From NCBI RefSeq assembly GCF_018320785.1, contig NC_054881.1, positions 16,616,275 through 16,680,274 of the forward strand: a stretch of DNA of 64,000 nucleotides. The letters are read 5' to 3'. A model generated the notes under the pieces. That model was not told where the DNA came from and did no database searches. It worked only from the letters and a program-made list of their open reading frames with translations. The translations under genes and the position numbers were made by a program. The DNA comes from Cheilinus undulatus (Eukaryota; Chordata; Actinopteri; Labriformes; Labridae). Below are positions 23,101 to 31,800 of the stretch, one piece after another; the stretch's first letter is position 1; every line of letters starts with the position of its first letter.

Positions 23101-24456
23101 GGTTGGACAATATGTCACAGTATTTAGGGTTCCCTTTTAAATAACAGGTTGTCATTGTAAATGCATGTTAATCTTTTTTCATTTCAGGCACTTCTTTCTA
23201 TTGTGAAATATGGTAAAATTATTTTGGGCTAAGTTAATTTTTCCTTGCATTAGTCACCAAAACAACAATGTTTCAGTTTTCTTATTTATATTTCGCAACC
23301 AATAATTGTCTCTGTAAGACAGGAGTTGTTGTCCTCACCGGAGAAATTTAACTGTTAACTGGGGGAATTCTTTTAGAGATGCAGCTCCATAAATTTCCTC
23401 CATGCCCGTGCCTCTTTCCTCCCTCTCAATATCATAAAGATTTAAAATGTTTTAAGCTTCTGGTTCTCACAGGAGGCTAAAATAAAATGTCCTCCATACT
23501 CAATCTTTGTAACGTTAAGGAAATGTCAACACTGAGACTTTTATTGCAGGATTTTTGTCCCCAGATGATATTATTTGAATTTGCATTAGAGTGCATAGAC
23601 ATTGTGTAAAGGTCTCTCACCATCAGGCAGAAAAAGCCCACATGCATTAGAGAAAGGTTTAGATTAGCTTAGCATAACGACTGGCAGCAGGTTTTCTAAA
23701 TTAGATTTACACATACTGACTAAAATCATGGTTAAACACTTATTAGTTGATACCAGTGATCAACAACTGGCTGCCCGAGGGCCATATCTGGCCCCCAGAA
23801 CATCATTACATTACAAAAATGTGAGGAGGAAAGAAGATGTTGTAGTTTTAAGGTTATCTTACCCCAAAACAATTAATATATAACAGTTTTACCTGGAATT
23901 ACTGAACATTTGATCTGTTTTTACAGAAATTCACTTATCAGCCATTAGTGTGTTTAATTGTACAACATTTTAACTGCAACATCCACCTGTATGTCAATAT
24001 TTTATTTTTATATTTTGCATTTATGTGCAATGACAAAAACTGTGAAACTCTTCAGGAGTATGAACAAGACATTGAGTGAATGGAAGAGTTTGAGGTACTA
24101 ATAGGCAGAGTCTACATTTAAAAAGATTCCTTTTTTTACGTTAAACTAAACTCCTGGAATTAAAAAAGACTGACGTGCAAACTATTTTATACTCTTGGGA
24201 AAAGATTTGAGGTTGAACTGTTCCTCTACAGTTATTTAATGATCTGTAGACTTAACATGATTTTCAAAGACACAAATAATAAGAACCCTTCTCACATAAA
24301 TATTCAGTTTTATACCTTTGTCTCTATATCTTGCAGGTCTTCTTTGTGTCCGACTTTTTCAAGCCTCGTGTCGTCCCCCATAAAGAGGAAGACATCCCAC
24401 ACACAACTCTGCAAGAGACCCCAACAAATGGAAACCACTTTGAGAGTCCAAACTAA
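5130..24456 (+). CDS. PLPP1: Phospholipid phosphatase 1 (PLPP1, PAP2a/LPP1)
   Basis: An integral-membrane enzyme that removes phosphate from lysophosphatidate, phosphatidate, sphingosine-1-phosphate and ceramide-1-phosphate, acting at the outer face of the plasma membrane. Coding exons are 5130-5187, 8464-8618 (2a) or 11390-11541 (2b), 14676-14956, 19319-19376, 22479-22655 and 24337-24456. The spliced product is 281 aa with exon 2b or 282 aa with 2a. All three PAP2 motifs are present (2b numbering): C1 KYSIGRLRP at 119-127, C2 YSGH at 168-171 (catalytic His171), and C3 [12 protein letters not shown] at 216-227 (His223, Asp227). An N-glycosylation sequon NCS is at 141-143. Hydrophobic stretches fit the family's six membrane spans. 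The start MFEARG matches the family N terminus and has A at -3. The polar C-terminal tail ends with the stop at 24454-24456. All splice sites are GT-AG and every phase closes. Confidence 0.97.
5188..8463 (+). other. PLPP1 intron 1
   Basis: About 3.3 kb from donor GTATGT at 5188 to the exon 2a acceptor. It has no further exon-like frame with splice signals. The early part (5300-5900) is the likeliest place for intronic enhancers because it follows the CpG island, but no specific site can be supported. Nothing repeat-like stands out. Confidence 0.5.
8464..8618 (+). CDS. PLPP1: PLPP1 alternative exon 2a
   Basis: 155 bp, entering in phase 1 and leaving in phase 0. It encodes the end of the first membrane span, the first outer loop ([16 protein letters not shown]) and the start of the second span. 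It resembles the alternative second exon of human PLPP1 (PFQRGFFCKDNSINYP, from memory), used in the isoform one residue longer. The acceptor is taken at 8462-8463; an AG three bases further in would shorten the product by one residue. The donor is GTAAGT at 8619. Confidence 0.92.
8619..11389 (+). other. Intron between the two PLPP1 exon 2 copies
   Basis: Apart from a diverged TTAA-flanked transposon copy at about 9194-9660, I see no coding signal. It is the region most likely to hold splicing-control elements for the exon choice. The tract before the 2b acceptor (11341-11389) is strongly T-rich, a good polypyrimidine tract. Confidence 0.5.
9194..9660. mobile_element. Diverged copy of the TTAA-flanked AAGGAACCCT element
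   Basis: It begins after TTAA (9190-9193) with AAGGAACCCTGCAT and can be followed alongside the 22689-23136 copy. Shared blocks include the GGTTGCATTGTTCT word at about 9353 and an inverse block, TGTGGGAAGAGGAACAATGC, at about 9486. The right end is eroded (AGGGTTATAAAGGTTTCCTT). No transposase frame. Confidence 0.65.
11390..11541 (+). CDS. PLPP1: PLPP1 alternative exon 2b
   Basis: 152 bp, with the same entry and exit phases as exon 2a and clearly a duplicate of it: [13 protein letters not shown] against [13 protein letters not shown]. It matches the human isoform 1 exon ([11 protein letters not shown]). It lies 2771 bp downstream of 2a. If both exons were spliced in, exon 2b would be read in another frame and hit TAA at 11405-11407, so productive messages must choose one. 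The donor is GTAAGT at 11542. Confidence 0.95.
11542..14675 (+). other. PLPP1 intron between exon 2b and exon 3
   Basis: No further exon is supported. Two blocks at about 12590-12700 and 13170-13290 share the phrase 'TCTCCAGCTG' with 'CAGAGAC' and 'GAAACTCTTCA' behind it, so they look like two diverged copies of one repeat. A TTAA-preceded AGCTCCTGTGAGG repeat starts at 13923. The acceptor at 14674-14675 follows a C/T-rich tract. Confidence 0.5.
13923..14090 (+). repeat. Second copy of the AGCTCCTGTGAGGA repeat
   Basis: It starts right after TTAA (13919-13922) and aligns by eye with the repeat at 3900-4065 over its first 60 or so bases. The right end cannot be placed. Confidence 0.5.
16702..16718 (+). 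repeat. Solo end of the AGGGATACTTCAACATT transposon family
   Basis: These 17 bases, preceded by TTAA at 16698-16701, match the terminus of the 668-bp element at 48540-49207 exactly. The match stops after the terminus, so this is either a related family or a heavily decayed copy whose other end was not found nearby. Confidence 0.5.
18575..18680 (+). repeat. Dispersed repeat shared with 58975-59075
   Basis: Both copies carry GATATGAAGACATTTT, then a G-rich GAGGGG... GGGGCTTGGACCT stretch, then AATAATCAAAA or AGATAATCAAAA. The family is unknown and the ends are approximate. Confidence 0.5.
19801..20048. mobile_element. Fold-back MITE of about 248 bp
   Basis: The left arm at 19801-19836 (ATATTGCTAATGTCAGGCC...) is the inverse of the right arm at about 20012-20048 (...GGCCTGACGCCAGCAATAT). 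The arms are about 37 bases with a few mismatches and include GGCCAAAACCT. There is no coding capacity. The flanks are AT-rich, so a short TA-type target duplication is possible but not provable. Confidence 0.65.
20508..20655 (+). repeat. tRNA-derived SINE
   Basis: The head looks like a tRNA gene with both internal promoter boxes: TTTAGCTCAGTTGGTAGAG (A box) near 20517-20535 and GGTTTGGACCC (B box-like) near 20569-20579. The body runs on for about 75 more bases with no tRNA 3' structure, which is SINE organisation. An antisense relative is at about 32180-32340; both share the CAGCTGTCC or GCTGTCCTATC tail word. Confidence 0.75.
20879..21212. mobile_element. hAT-type MITE with probable 8-bp target duplication
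   Basis: The ends CAGAGCTGTCAA and, inverted, TGGGGCTGTCAG form imperfect terminal repeats. Both arms continue into GATTA/AATCG-rich sequence (GCGATTAATCGC inside). Flanking octamers ATACAGAC (20871-20878) and GTATAGAC (21213-21220) agree at 6 of 8 positions, as expected for an old hAT insertion. No transposase frame. Confidence 0.65.
22656..24336 (+). other. PLPP1 intron between exons 5 and 6
   Basis: Contains a complete TTAA-flanked element at 22689-23136, only 33 bp past the exon 5 donor. At about 23750 there is one end of a hAT-like element (CAGTGATCAACAACTGGC followed by CCCGAGGGCC). No other supported feature. Confidence 0.5.
22689..23136. mobile_element. TTAA-flanked MITE of 448 bp
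   Basis: It begins AGGAACCCTGCAT and ends AGGGTTCCCTT, imperfect inverted termini, with TTAA on both sides (22685-22688 and 23137-23140). Internally GGTTGCATTGTTCTTCC at about 22833 is mirrored by GGGAAGAACAATGCAACC at about 22979, so the transcript could form a hairpin. It is non-coding. An older copy is at about 9194-9660 in the same gene. Confidence 0.75.
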
Positions 24457-25360
24457 GCTAAAAGAAAGGAGAAAGACGAACTGTGCTCTGTCCAAACGCA
24501 CACCAAGAATCTCAGCTCTCCACCCGTTCATCTCACACTCATTCTCCCAAAACTCCTGCATGGATTTGCAACAAACCTGAATCTGACTTTAAGGAAGCTT
24601 GTGGATGACTGTGCACCCCCCAAAAAAATCACCTCAGGCCTGTTAAGATTTTTAGACTTTAATTTTAGGAAATTTGCATCGTCCACCTTTTCTCCAGCTG
24701 AAAGGAAAACAGTGAGACTGCCTGTTAAAGAATTGTAAATACGCTTTTAAGAGACTGAGATGGACACATGTTTGAGGCTGGAGACACTGTGAGAACAGGA
24801 ACCAACAAATGATCATGTTTGTGTCTACTGAGCTGGTGGGAAGACTAACCTGCACGCGCCCACTAAAGGGTCTGACCACTGCTGAGAGAGAAGAGGGTTG
24901 GAAACCTGTGAATGTAAACTTGCTTTGTGCTTTTCCCTGACCTGGAGTCAGTCTGATGGAGGATCTGATTCAGGGTTTGAGACATCTCAGTGTTATTACG
25001 TTGCTGCCTTATGGCCTGGTGTTAATTTAAAAGGGCTGATTTAAAAGAGGAGCTTTAGCTTCTGAAGGCTAGAAAGTGCTAGAGGCTAAAGCTAATCACA
25101 TCCTGAGCTGCTGACTCCAGGTCAACACCGCTGACGCCTTTTTTCTCCAACCATCTAACCTCAACGTGGTCGAGGAATAAGCTTGCCTCTGATGTTCGGT
25201 TAGAAGGTTGAAGATGTCAGTCTAAGTCCTGCATTGCCTTTACTGGACTGCTCCTGCTGCTATCAGCTCCCTGTGTATCTACAAACTAATAGAAACAAGT
25301 GAACCACATCAGACGTGCTTTCATGTCATCTGTATGTAAGAATGAATTGCATACAGACTT

Positions 25361-25366
25361 TTATTG
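25361..25366 (-). terminator. MTREX: Poly(A) signal candidate of MTREX
   Basis: TTTATT on the + strand, that is AATAAA on the MTREX strand, 508 bases past the MTREX stop. It is the first exact hexamer found downstream of the stop. Variant signals such as ATTAAA (about 25468) lie nearer. It falls inside the PLPP1 3' UTR. Confidence 0.5.
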
Positions 25367-25546
25367 AAACAGAAATGTTACAAGTATGTACAAATGTGTG
25401 AAATAAGACAACCAGGAAAGATAAAGCCATTTTACTCACTAACATGAACTCAAATGCAACATAAATGTTTAATGTATGTCATGAGCCTTAAATTAAAGTC
25501 TGAAGTATGTTGTATCATGAACCACTATTTTCATGTAAGAAGACAT

Positions 25547-25552
25547 AATAAA
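25547..25552 (+). terminator. PLPP1: Proximal poly(A) signal candidate of PLPP1
   Basis: AATAAA about 1.1 kb past the PLPP1 stop. Either this or the hexamer at 25738 could set the transcript end. The sequence alone cannot rank them. Confidence 0.45.
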
Positions 25553-25737
25553 AGCATGAATGCTGAAGTGGGATCATGCCAGAAGGATGCATCTATCAGT
25601 CATTTTTACCACATATTTCCCACACATGGCTCAACAGAATATAACCACTCACTGAAGTGTTATAATTATAGAACAAACAGAATGGAGAAGTGGAAGATGG
25701 TTTTCAGACTGAAACCAATTGAACCATCACTTTGTGC

Positions 25738-25743
25738 AATAAA
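25738..25743 (+). terminator. PLPP1: Distal poly(A) signal candidate of PLPP1
   Basis: AATAAA in the context TGCAATAAAGTC, 131 bases before the MTREX stop codon on the opposite strand. Use of this site would make the PLPP1 and MTREX messages overlap in antisense. Confidence 0.55.
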
Positions 25744-25873
25744 GTCACAAGTTTAAACCCTGTATTAAGATGAAGGATGAAGATGTAGGTCAGAAAGATC
25801 AGCCAGGGGTCAATGAAAACTAAAAAAGTGAAGATAAAACATTAATCATCCATGTAAAAAAGCTGTGAGGCAT

Positions 25874-28800
25874 TTAAAGGTAGAGACTGGCAGCAAAAAC
25901 AATGTCTCTTTTGATCTTCGTTATTCCTGCAGAGACAAAAATTAACACTGAATTAATGTCTTATAAGAAATTTACCCCAAATAGAAAAGTTAACACCAAA
26001 CAGGAAATGCTATTTCATTGTTTGGGATTGAAGAAGTTCTGCTATACTAAGAGTCCTTTTTGAAAAGTTCACAGTCTGACTGTTAAATCACATACATGTT
26101 AATATGCCGAGGGCTGCCAAACAGTTCAGCATGTAGGTGGATGTTTGATTTTTTTTTTTTTTAATTCTTTAATTGGATTTTTTTTGCCCACATATTAAGA
26201 CAATAAAGCAAAAGATGAAGGATGCAGTGTTTCCCATTAGTACCTAGGGTTGTGCCATACTCTTATTTTTATTGCCACAGCCTAATCTGCCCAATCAGTA
26301 TTACACCTCATAAAACTAACATCCCAGTCGGCCTCGCTCAGAAGTGAACCTGTCCGTGCACATGAGCTGTGCTGCGTACACAGTGTGGCACGCTCTGCAC
26401 CATTTGACTGAGCTTCAAACACTTAAAACTACAGGAGCCGAAGCCTTCAGACATTTCAGGAGAAATTCTTGTTACGCTTTACCTTAAAGGTGGCATATTA
26501 TACCCCTTTAAGACAAGCTTATATTGGTCTCAGGTCTCCCAAAAATATGCATGTGAAGTTTATTTCTGAAAAAACACTCCAGTATAAGATTTTTTTTCAT
26601 GCCTAAAAACCCCTCTTTTTCAATCTTGCTCAGAACAAGCTTTTTCTGTGTCTGTGGCTTTAAATGTTTCTGAGCAGTCTGACTCCGCCCCTCTCAGGAA
26701 AAGGATGTGGCTTAATGGATGTGACTCTCCTGATCCTCCTCTCAAAAAAACAACTGGAATCAGCAAATCAAGATATATTCAGTACACCTCTGATTTAATC
26801 GCTGCAAGAGGAAATCTTTTGATATTTTCATAGATTTTTTCTCTTCATTTTGTTTTAAAAAACGCACAAGGCTCGTGCATTTAACTTCAGAATGTCAACA
26901 TTTTTCTCCCAGGGGAGCATGTTTAAATGCATGTTAAATTTGAATTTTCTGCTTAAACTAAATACTACTTTGAAAACTTAATTCATAGTGTTAGCTGAAT
27001 ACATGGTGGTGTTTCTTACCTTCAGCAAACTTGTTCTCCAGTTCCGTGTTTCCGATGGCCTTTGCTGCTGAACACATTTGTCTGAGGACCTCCTCCAGAC
27101 GACGCATGCAGCGAATGATACTCCCTGCGAAGGACGGACACACACACAGTGTTAGCAAGTGTGAATCTGTGTCTGTGAGATCATAGATCTATAATCCTGC
27201 TTTAATTCACACAAAACATTTTCAGGCAGAACAAGTCCATCATGCAGAAATACCCTCTGATTTTTATCATGAGAAATCAGAAATTCAGCTTTAGAACAGC
27301 AACAATCATTCTCAACTGAAAGACAATCGGCAGAGATTTATAGATTCTTAAAATCTACATCCTTAAGCAAAACTTTATCATACAGATATAATTTGTTACT
27401 AAAGATGATGAATTTCTAGACAGTGTTTCAGTGAAAGATATAAATATTGATTATTCCTACAGTGTAGCCTGGAGAAACCTTTGCGCAAGACCAAAAAAAA
27501 AATATTTATTTTACTTAAAATAGACCATCATGTTCAGGCAAATTCAAAGTTTCCTGATAAGTGACACAAAGAAACTTTCCAGGAAATTATTTTGAAATAA
27601 CCGACCTGCAAAATAAATCCTTGTTTTGATACATTTCAAAATGCTCTCTTGACAATAGTTCATCTTAAGACTCCCTAGTAAAAGTTTCTCAACCCTGACT
27701 CACTTCCTTTTTATAAACATGACTAATATTTTACAGCTGAGGTCATTAATGAAGAGCCGGAGATAAAATTTACAATATGAACTGATAGGGAGGATAACAT
27801 TTAGATGAAAGTAGTAGTAGAAGTAAAAAACTTAAAAGAAGGTTTCCCTTCAAATTGTATTTTATATGGCAGATTTTGTTAGACATGCCACGTTTTCAGT
27901 CAGGTTATAGATTTAATTTTAGTAAATACAGGTGAGTATTGACCTTCAAAGACATCTGTCATCTTGCAGATTTGAGAAAACGTTGCTCCGTTGGCCCAGG
28001 CGTACACCACGTCCATCAGGTGAGGTTTGAACTGGTTCAGATACGTCTCCTCGTCCACCTCCAGTTTGGCGTCTGCAGAAACTTTGGCGATTCGCTTTGC
28101 ACACTCCTGAACACATGGAAAGCAGCAGCAGTGTACAGTTTAACATCAATTAAAACTTGTGTTGATTTGAAACTTTCTATCATGTCGTCTTTATGTCGTC
28201 TCACCTGCATTTGTCTCAGAGGTGCTGCCAGTTGTTCTGTCAGTTTGGGCATCTCATTGGCCTAGAGGGAAAATTGTAATGTTTGAGTTTTAGCTTCAAA
28301 CTGAAGCTTTAGAGCCTAAACTTCATGAAAACAAGTTTCTGATTTCAACAGATCTACTTTGACCAAGCAAAAGAAGCAGAATTTGGATTTATGAGGTGTT
28401 CACATTTGGAGTGGAAGAGGGCTCACTGCTGCTCAGGTTACTTTTTTAAAACTCACAAGTTTGACCTGTTTTCCTTTTTACGCTAACTGGAGCACTGTGA
28501 AGCCAGAATATGTCAGTGGGTCAGAATGCTGGAGGTTTGCAGACATCCTAAGCTGGACTAGCAGCATGTGTTCTTAAATGACAGACGACAGCTGCACACT
28601 CACAACATATGCTAACAGCTGCTCGTCATCAGCCCCTCTCTGACAGCTCCTTTGAGTGAGACACAAAAGAGAGACAACGACAGAGGGGAAGAGCTGAGCT
28701 GACTCTGAGCCAAAGAAAAGCTTTCTTTCAACAATCCGATGCTGGATTGTCTCATTGAGAGAACAGGCTTCATTAGGCAAGAAAAAACACACAGCGCCCT

Positions 28801-31800
28801 CAAGTTTCTGTTTGGTTTACAGCGGGGGAAGAGGTGAAGAATGAGACTGGAGCTGGGATGTGTGGGAATGGCACTCGGCTGTTTATCTCAGTGTTCACCA
28901 GGGGGAAAGGCTTAAATATGTGTTTGTGTGGAGAATTAGGGGAATTATGCGTGTTTGTGTGCGTCTGCTCGTACGTTCTCCTGGAAGACGAAGCAGGACA
29001 GCAGGGCGGTGGCTTGTTCCACCGTCAGATCGTTGAAGAGGCCGTTGAAAACCATCTCGGTCAGAAGGAGCTCGTCAGCACTGGGAACATCAGCAAAGAA
29101 TCAGAGGAAATCATTATGATTTTATCAGAAGATTTCTTTGACATTTTGCCTTTTTCTGTGTAAGAAAGCAGAATTGTGTCCTGGTTGAATTAATGAAGAC
29201 TACAGGGAGCAGATGACTTCTCATTTATAGCCTGAAACCATGGGCTTTTGTTTTTTAAAACTGAACTTCAATGTTCTCTGATCTTATCAGTTGCTGGAAA
29301 TAAACAGAGACTCTGGGATTAGATTAAACAAGGAAAGTCCAGTCTTCTATTTTGATTTACCTTCCTGCACTTTAATTATTATTAAACCCTTGTGTATTTA
29401 ATTAACTTATCCTTACATCTTTCAAATTCAGACTGAGGGTCGGACTCAAGCAGGATGTTTATTTTTTCCAAACACACTGGTCCTAAACAATTTCAGTCAG
29501 TGCTGTGAGACTGAATCCTCTCCATAATACCTTCATTATCAAGACTGCAATTCTGAAAACAGAGCCAGAGTTCTGCTACCATTACACCTTTGCACGTACA
29601 CCTTGCACCTGCAAATAATGAAATACTTGGCTCTACACTGTTGCACAACCACAAAAGGGAAGCATGAAAACACTGCAGGAGTGTCAGACACACAGTGCTA
29701 TTCTGTATTGCATCTCCTGTCGTTCTGACCTCCGTTTCCACCATAGAATACAGAAAGTATTGAGTGACGTCAACCATTTAGTTACTGAAGCTGTTTTTCT
29801 AAGTAAATCCAGAGCTGGTAACTACCAACGACTATACATCAACAAGTGTGAGTCTGTTGAGACAGTCATTATCTGGGGCTGACACCTTCCAGCTGGTTGG
29901 TCTCATTCGATCGAGATTCTGCTTGTTGGTTAATACACCGGTCAGCAAACACATTGAGTGAAGTCTCTTTATCATCTCATTTAAATGCAGATGTTAGAGT
30001 TAGTGTATGTTACAGACTGACAGAGAGCAGAGGAGAGAAAAGATGATGTCTTCTGGTCATTTAGTCCAAACCAGCAGACTTTCTTTCACCTCACCTTAGT
30101 AAATAAACACAGCATACTGTCTGACATACATGATGACACTGTTATAAATAACACAGTGTAGTCTTGTTAATAGTTATTGTTAAAAATGTATACAAACAAT
30201 TATCTGAGGATGTTTTGTAGGCTATATGATGCTACATGCCATGCTCATGTAACTTATATGATTAAAAGTCAGTGCACGCTGATCATCTCTGAGTCAGCTG
30301 TTGTTTAAGAAATAATGCTTCATAAAGTTTGTTATGTTTATTTTTGAGCTCATTCAGCTGTGTAAAGGCCATCTGATTATCTAAACATTCCCCAGTGTGC
30401 TACCTCGCTCACATCAACTGTTGGATCTGTTTACATCTACTGTAGGGCAATCTGGTTGGCAACATTATTGAAAATGCCTTTCACTAGCAAACAAACATGA
30501 AAAAAAATTAAGTTTAATAATATCTGAATTTATACATCTTTTTTGCAGGGTGTCAGTGCGTCCTGCCTCACCTGCTGATTTCACAGGCAACCCGTCCTTT
30601 CATTTCGATGACATCGGAGGGACTAGCGAAGCCAAGGCGCCTCAGGACTCTCTTCCTGCACTTCAGCTTGTCCATCTGCAGCACGGTGCGAGCTTTCTTC
30701 AGCTCCCGCTTGGCTGTTCGAACATCTGCAGCAATCTAAAATCAAACATATCTGCTGTTATACCAAGAAACAGATCACTTCTTTGAGGATTTTGCTGTAA
30801 ATTGCTTGTAATGATTGAGTGTAAAGTGATAACCACCAGCTGTTTTGTTCATGAGATAATTCTGAACACTGTTATCTATCATGGTGATGGATATGTCTTA
30901 TCTGGTCTTTGGCCTGCTAATCTCTCCACGATGAAGTCCATTCTCTGTTTAAACTTTGAAACTCAGCATTACTAAACCCCTCAGGGCCAAAGAAGCAAAC
31001 ACAAGTACACAGAGATTTCACAAGTTTGGCTCATTACTCAAAAATTTTATTTAAATTTTTGAGAAACTGAAGCACATTTGTCCTAAGTTTGGCACAACTG
31101 ATCACATGTGGGTTTGGATCAAATGAAAAATCTCCCAAGAGTGCACACAAAAGCTGAAAGGTTTAGATATTCAGATGCTTGTTCTAGAAAATTCAGAAAA
31201 AGCATCAAAAGTCTGATGAAAAGGCTCAACAATAGCAGCTACGGTGTTTTAGTAGATTCGAGTGAAGGCATGCTGAACAAATACAGTAGGTGAGGTATCA
31301 GTGCTGCAAAAGGTTAAACTGGAGGTCAGATACAGGCTGAGACAGAGGATTAGCTGCAGGGATTACACTAGAAGATGGCTAATCTCTTCTTCTGCTAATG
31401 AAACATGAAGTCATCCTCAACTCAACCTCACATTTCACAACACAAACAGGAGCACAGGGGGAATGTAAATCTTTATGCAAATTGTTTAATCTGGTCTGGT
31501 TTGAATTTAACCCCCACTGGTAGAAACAGAAGATTTTGCATCACCCACACTGGGATGTGAAATGTGCTGCAGATATCCATGGTTCTATGCAGATCGGTTT
31601 TAATAATCTTGACTTAAAAAAAATATTCTATACTTTTATTTAAATATTTACATTGTAGTTTACATGCTAAATAGAATGACCAATACGTTTAACTTGAATG
31701 CTAAATTGAGGGCTAAGACAAGGCGCTTTGATGTTGTTTAAAACAACAGAACCTCTATTTATTTAGTGACAGTTTTAAAAAAGTACTAAAACTTAAAAAA

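Larger units (their letters stand above)
24457..25760 (+). other. PLPP1: PLPP1 3' UTR
   Basis: Sequence after the stop codon with no further exon. It contains TGTAAATA at 24734-24741, the consensus Pumilio-binding octamer. Two poly(A) hexamers (25547-25552 and 25738-25743) give two plausible ends. The distal end overlaps the MTREX 3' UTR on the other strand. Confidence 0.65.

Noticed and set aside
24239..24580. A 113-codon + strand frame over PLPP1 exon 6
   Set aside because: It is a different frame from the conserved PLPP1 tail ([10 protein letters not shown]...), which fits the splice phase.
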